Of a stretch of 25,187 nt of DNA, positions 23,364 through 25,187 are shown in pieces. The stretch is from Phycisphaerales bacterium UBA7812 (GTDB lineage: Bacteria > Planctomycetota > Phycisphaerae > Phycisphaerales > UBA1924), in NCBI GenBank assembly GCA_002480345.1, contig DLBY01000115.1, positions 1-25,187 on the forward strand, written 5' to 3'. The position numbers and the translations under genes were made by a program. The notes beneath the pieces are model-generated. The model searched no databases, had not been told where the DNA came from, and saw only the letters and a list, made by a program, of their open reading frames with translations. Numbering within the stretch: position 1 is the stretch's first letter; every line of letters starts with the position of its first letter.

Positions 23364-25187
23364 GACTCCGCCCGTTGCGCCGCGACACCCAGATCTGCGA
23401 GCATCTCCGATGCGATCCGGGGCGCGCCGCGGGTGAGCAACTCGTGATGGAACATCCGCAGCACGATGGGCCGGGTCGGCCCGGAGAGCAACTCGGTCAG
23501 ACCGTTCAACCGGTCATTGCGGTAGTAGTGCCTCCAAGGCGGCTTGTTCCCCGCGATGAAGACCGTTGCTTGCCCGCGCCACGCCCGGAGTTCTTGCTTC
23601 GCGATGACCCGGCGGAACCCGGCGTGCCAGATCAGATCGCCGTCCACGCCGCGTGTGCGCCCCCTGATGCGGACCGCCGCCATCCGCGCCGCGGTGATCG
23701 TGGCGGAGTACGCGGCGCGGGGCCATCCGGGCACATCCATCGCCGCATCCCGGAGGCTCTGAGCCCGGAGAATCTTGCCCGCCCCCGGGCGATCGGGCGC
23801 GAAGACATTCACGAGCCAGAGGTGCATCCGCTTGAGCGTGCTCTCGGGGAGCGAGTCCAGATAGAGCGGATAGAGCCCGCCCGCGCAGTACCCGATCGCC
23901 CCCACCACTTCGGGCTTCGCGAAGTCCGCGGCGAGCCTCTCGCGAACGAGATCGAAGCCCTGAGCGATCTCGCGATCCGACGCCGCGTCGAACATGTTGT
24001 ACGCCCGGAGCACGATCCCCGCACGCCGCGCCGCGAGTTCGTCCGCGAGACGCCGGAACGCGAGCGGCCTCCCGAACGCGCCCGGGATGCCGACAACGAC
24101 CCGGTCGCCCTCGCCGAACTCCTCGATCGCGAACCCCCGCCCCGTCGCGTCCCCGCTCGCACGCCGGCGGACCATAAGCCCGAGCAGCCCCCCGAAAGTC
24201 GGTTCGTCCAAGAACGCGCCGAGCGGGATCTCGATCCCCGTGTCGCGGCGGATGCTCGCCGACATCCGAAGCAGGAGCAGCGAATGCCCGCCCGCGTCGA
24301 AGAACCGTGCCTCCGCGCCGCTCGGGGGCACCCCCAGCACTTCGCGCCAGGCACGCTCAGCCGCGGCGCGATCCGCCTCGGTCGGCTCAGGCCTGGAACG
24401 CGACATCACGACACGGGATCGCGCTTCCACAGCCCCCTGTGAAGGAACAGAGGCCACGACCGCCTGCGAGGCGCCTTGCAGCAGATCGAGCCCCCCGCGC
24501 ATGGTCTCCCTGACCTGCTTCAGGACACGGGGCGTGTCTCCGTGCCTCGGCCCCGAGAGCGACGCAATCAGACTCCCCGCACGCCGATCGAGCGAGAGCC
24601 CGATGCGGAACCGGGCGATCCGTCCACGCAGCGGGGCCGGCCTGGTCGCCAAGCCCGGGATATCGGGTTGGAACGGGGGCCGCGTCTCGTTCGCATACCC
24701 GAACGGAACAATGTTGACATCCTGCCCGCCCCGGCGTCTAAGCTCGCGTGCCACATGGTCGTAGGCGACCGGGGGCGATTCGTACGCCGAGAGCAACGCG
24801 TCCCGAGCGCTCGCGACCGCGGACGCAACCCCATCTCGGGTGTTTCCCCCGGCATCGACAACGAACGGGCGCATCAGATTGCAGCAGCCAACGACCGCCT
24901 GCGACGCGCGATCAAGCCGCCTCGAGATCGGTGTGATCAACGCGACACGCGACAGGCCGAGCACCTCACCGAGGGCCCAGGCGTAGAGCCCCGCGCCGAG
25001 CGCTGTCGGGGTGACGCCCAGCGACGATGCCGCGTCGTCGAGCATGCCCTCGTCGAGCCACGCGCCGCGCTCGATCGCGCCCTCAGCGGGGGCGCGCCCG
25101 AGTTCGACCCGGGGCTCGCCCACCGTCAGGAGCCGATCGACCAGCGCGTCGACCGCCGCGCCAGCGGCATCCAGCCGCTCCCGCTCG
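23360..25187 (-). CDS. Nonribosomal-peptide-synthetase-type protein, C-terminal part: condensation domain C-half, carrier protein, thioesterase with Cys nucleophile (5' end outside the window)
   Basis: The frame is open without a stop to base 25187, so the gene begins beyond the edge; the first in-frame GTG in the window (25123) is not its start. Numbering from 25123: residues 1-215 are the C-terminal half of a condensation domain (LITPISRRLDRASQAVVGCC, RARRE-type helices, NIVPFGYANETRPP). Residues about 250-320 are a carrier protein with FFDAGGHSLLLLRM (Ser281 for phosphopantetheine). Residues about 330-587 are a thioesterase with GYCAGGLYPLYL (411-422), where Cys413 replaces the usual Ser of Gly-x-Ser-x-Gly. 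The following LWLVNVFAPD (435-444) has Asn439 where Asp normally ends the strand, and His560 near the C-terminus could be the general base. No adenylation domain is visible. The product is unknown. Confidence 0.88.
   Translation of the reverse strand, partial: ERERLDAAGAAVDALVDRLLTVGEPRVELGRAPAEGAIERGAWLDEGMLDDAASSLGVTPTALGAGLYAWALGEVLGLSRVALITPISRRLDRASQAVVGCCNLMRPFVVDAGGNTRDGVASAVASARDALLSAYESPPVAYDHVARELRRRGGQDVNIVPFGYANETRPPFQPDIPGLATRPAPLRGRIARFRIGLSLDRRAGSLIASLSGPRHGDTPRVLKQVRETMRGGLDLLQGASQAVVASVPSQGAVEARSRVVMSRSRPEPTEADRAAAERAWREVLGVPPSGAEARFFDAGGHSLLLLRMSASIRRDTGIEIPLGAFLDEPTFGGLLGLMVRRRASGDATGRGFAIEEFGEGDRVVVGIPGAFGRPLAFRRLADELAARRAGIVLRAYNMFDAASDREIAQGFDLVRERLAADFAKPEVVGAIGYCAGGLYPLYLDSLPESTLKRMHLWLVNVFAPDRPGAGKILRAQSLRDAAMDVPGWPRAAYSATITAARMAAVRIRGRTRGVDGDLIWHAGFRRVIAKQELRAWRGQATVFIAGNKPPWRHYYRNDRLNGLTELLSGPTRPIVLRMFHHELLTRGAPRIASEMLADLGVAAQRAES

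Overview
The window looks like chromosomal DNA of a high-GC planctomycete, most likely of the Phycisphaerae type. The reasons are the GC-rich coding, an exosortase with EpsI-like partner, secreted proteins ending in a Pro-Leu-Pro / hydrophobic / Arg-cluster sorting tail, a large beta-helix protein with a degenerate dockerin-like C-terminus, and frequent GTG/TTG starts. This placement is inference from protein style; no rRNA or marker gene is present. I see no tRNA, rRNA, CRISPR array, insertion sequence or integrase.

Region 1 (1-8048, minus strand) is an exopolysaccharide/O-antigen-type locus. Reading leftwards from 8048 it holds a NusG/RfaH-like elongation factor, rfbD, rfbB and rfbC (dTDP-L-rhamnose synthesis), a secreted parallel beta-helix protein, an FkbM-type methyltransferase, a polysaccharide pyruvyl transferase and, at the very edge, the first 27 codons of a probable Wzx-type flippase. 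Several junctions are translationally coupled 4-nt overlaps. rfbA is not in the window.

Region 2 (8246-18592, plus strand) is a tight six-gene operon, divergent from region 1: a degenerate sugar-nucleotidyltransferase-like protein, an exosortase, an EpsI-family partner, a Wzz/BY-kinase fusion, a WbaP/WcaJ-type sugar phosphotransferase with an unusual N-terminal extension, and a 1398-residue membrane-anchored TPR protein. Together regions 1 and 2 would make and export a rhamnose-containing polymer and couple it to exosortase-dependent protein sorting.

Region 3 (18593-22756) carries secreted proteins: two tandem paralogues (18829-19515 and 19894-20601), a convergent beta-helix/dockerin-like protein (20695-21879, minus strand) and a small third sorted protein (22242-22670). 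The two paralogues and the small protein end in exosortase-type tails. The paralogues also carry the Cys and Gln motifs of internal-thioester (TED) adhesin domains, with the Cys being the only one in the mature chain. This is the most interesting observation in the window. Three clear Rho-independent terminators separate these units.

Region 4 (22755-25187, minus strand) is the end of a nonribosomal-peptide-type gene (condensation C-half, carrier protein, thioesterase) overlapping a 4'-phosphopantetheinyl transferase. The thioesterase has Cys in place of the usual nucleophilic Ser. The gene runs off the right edge.
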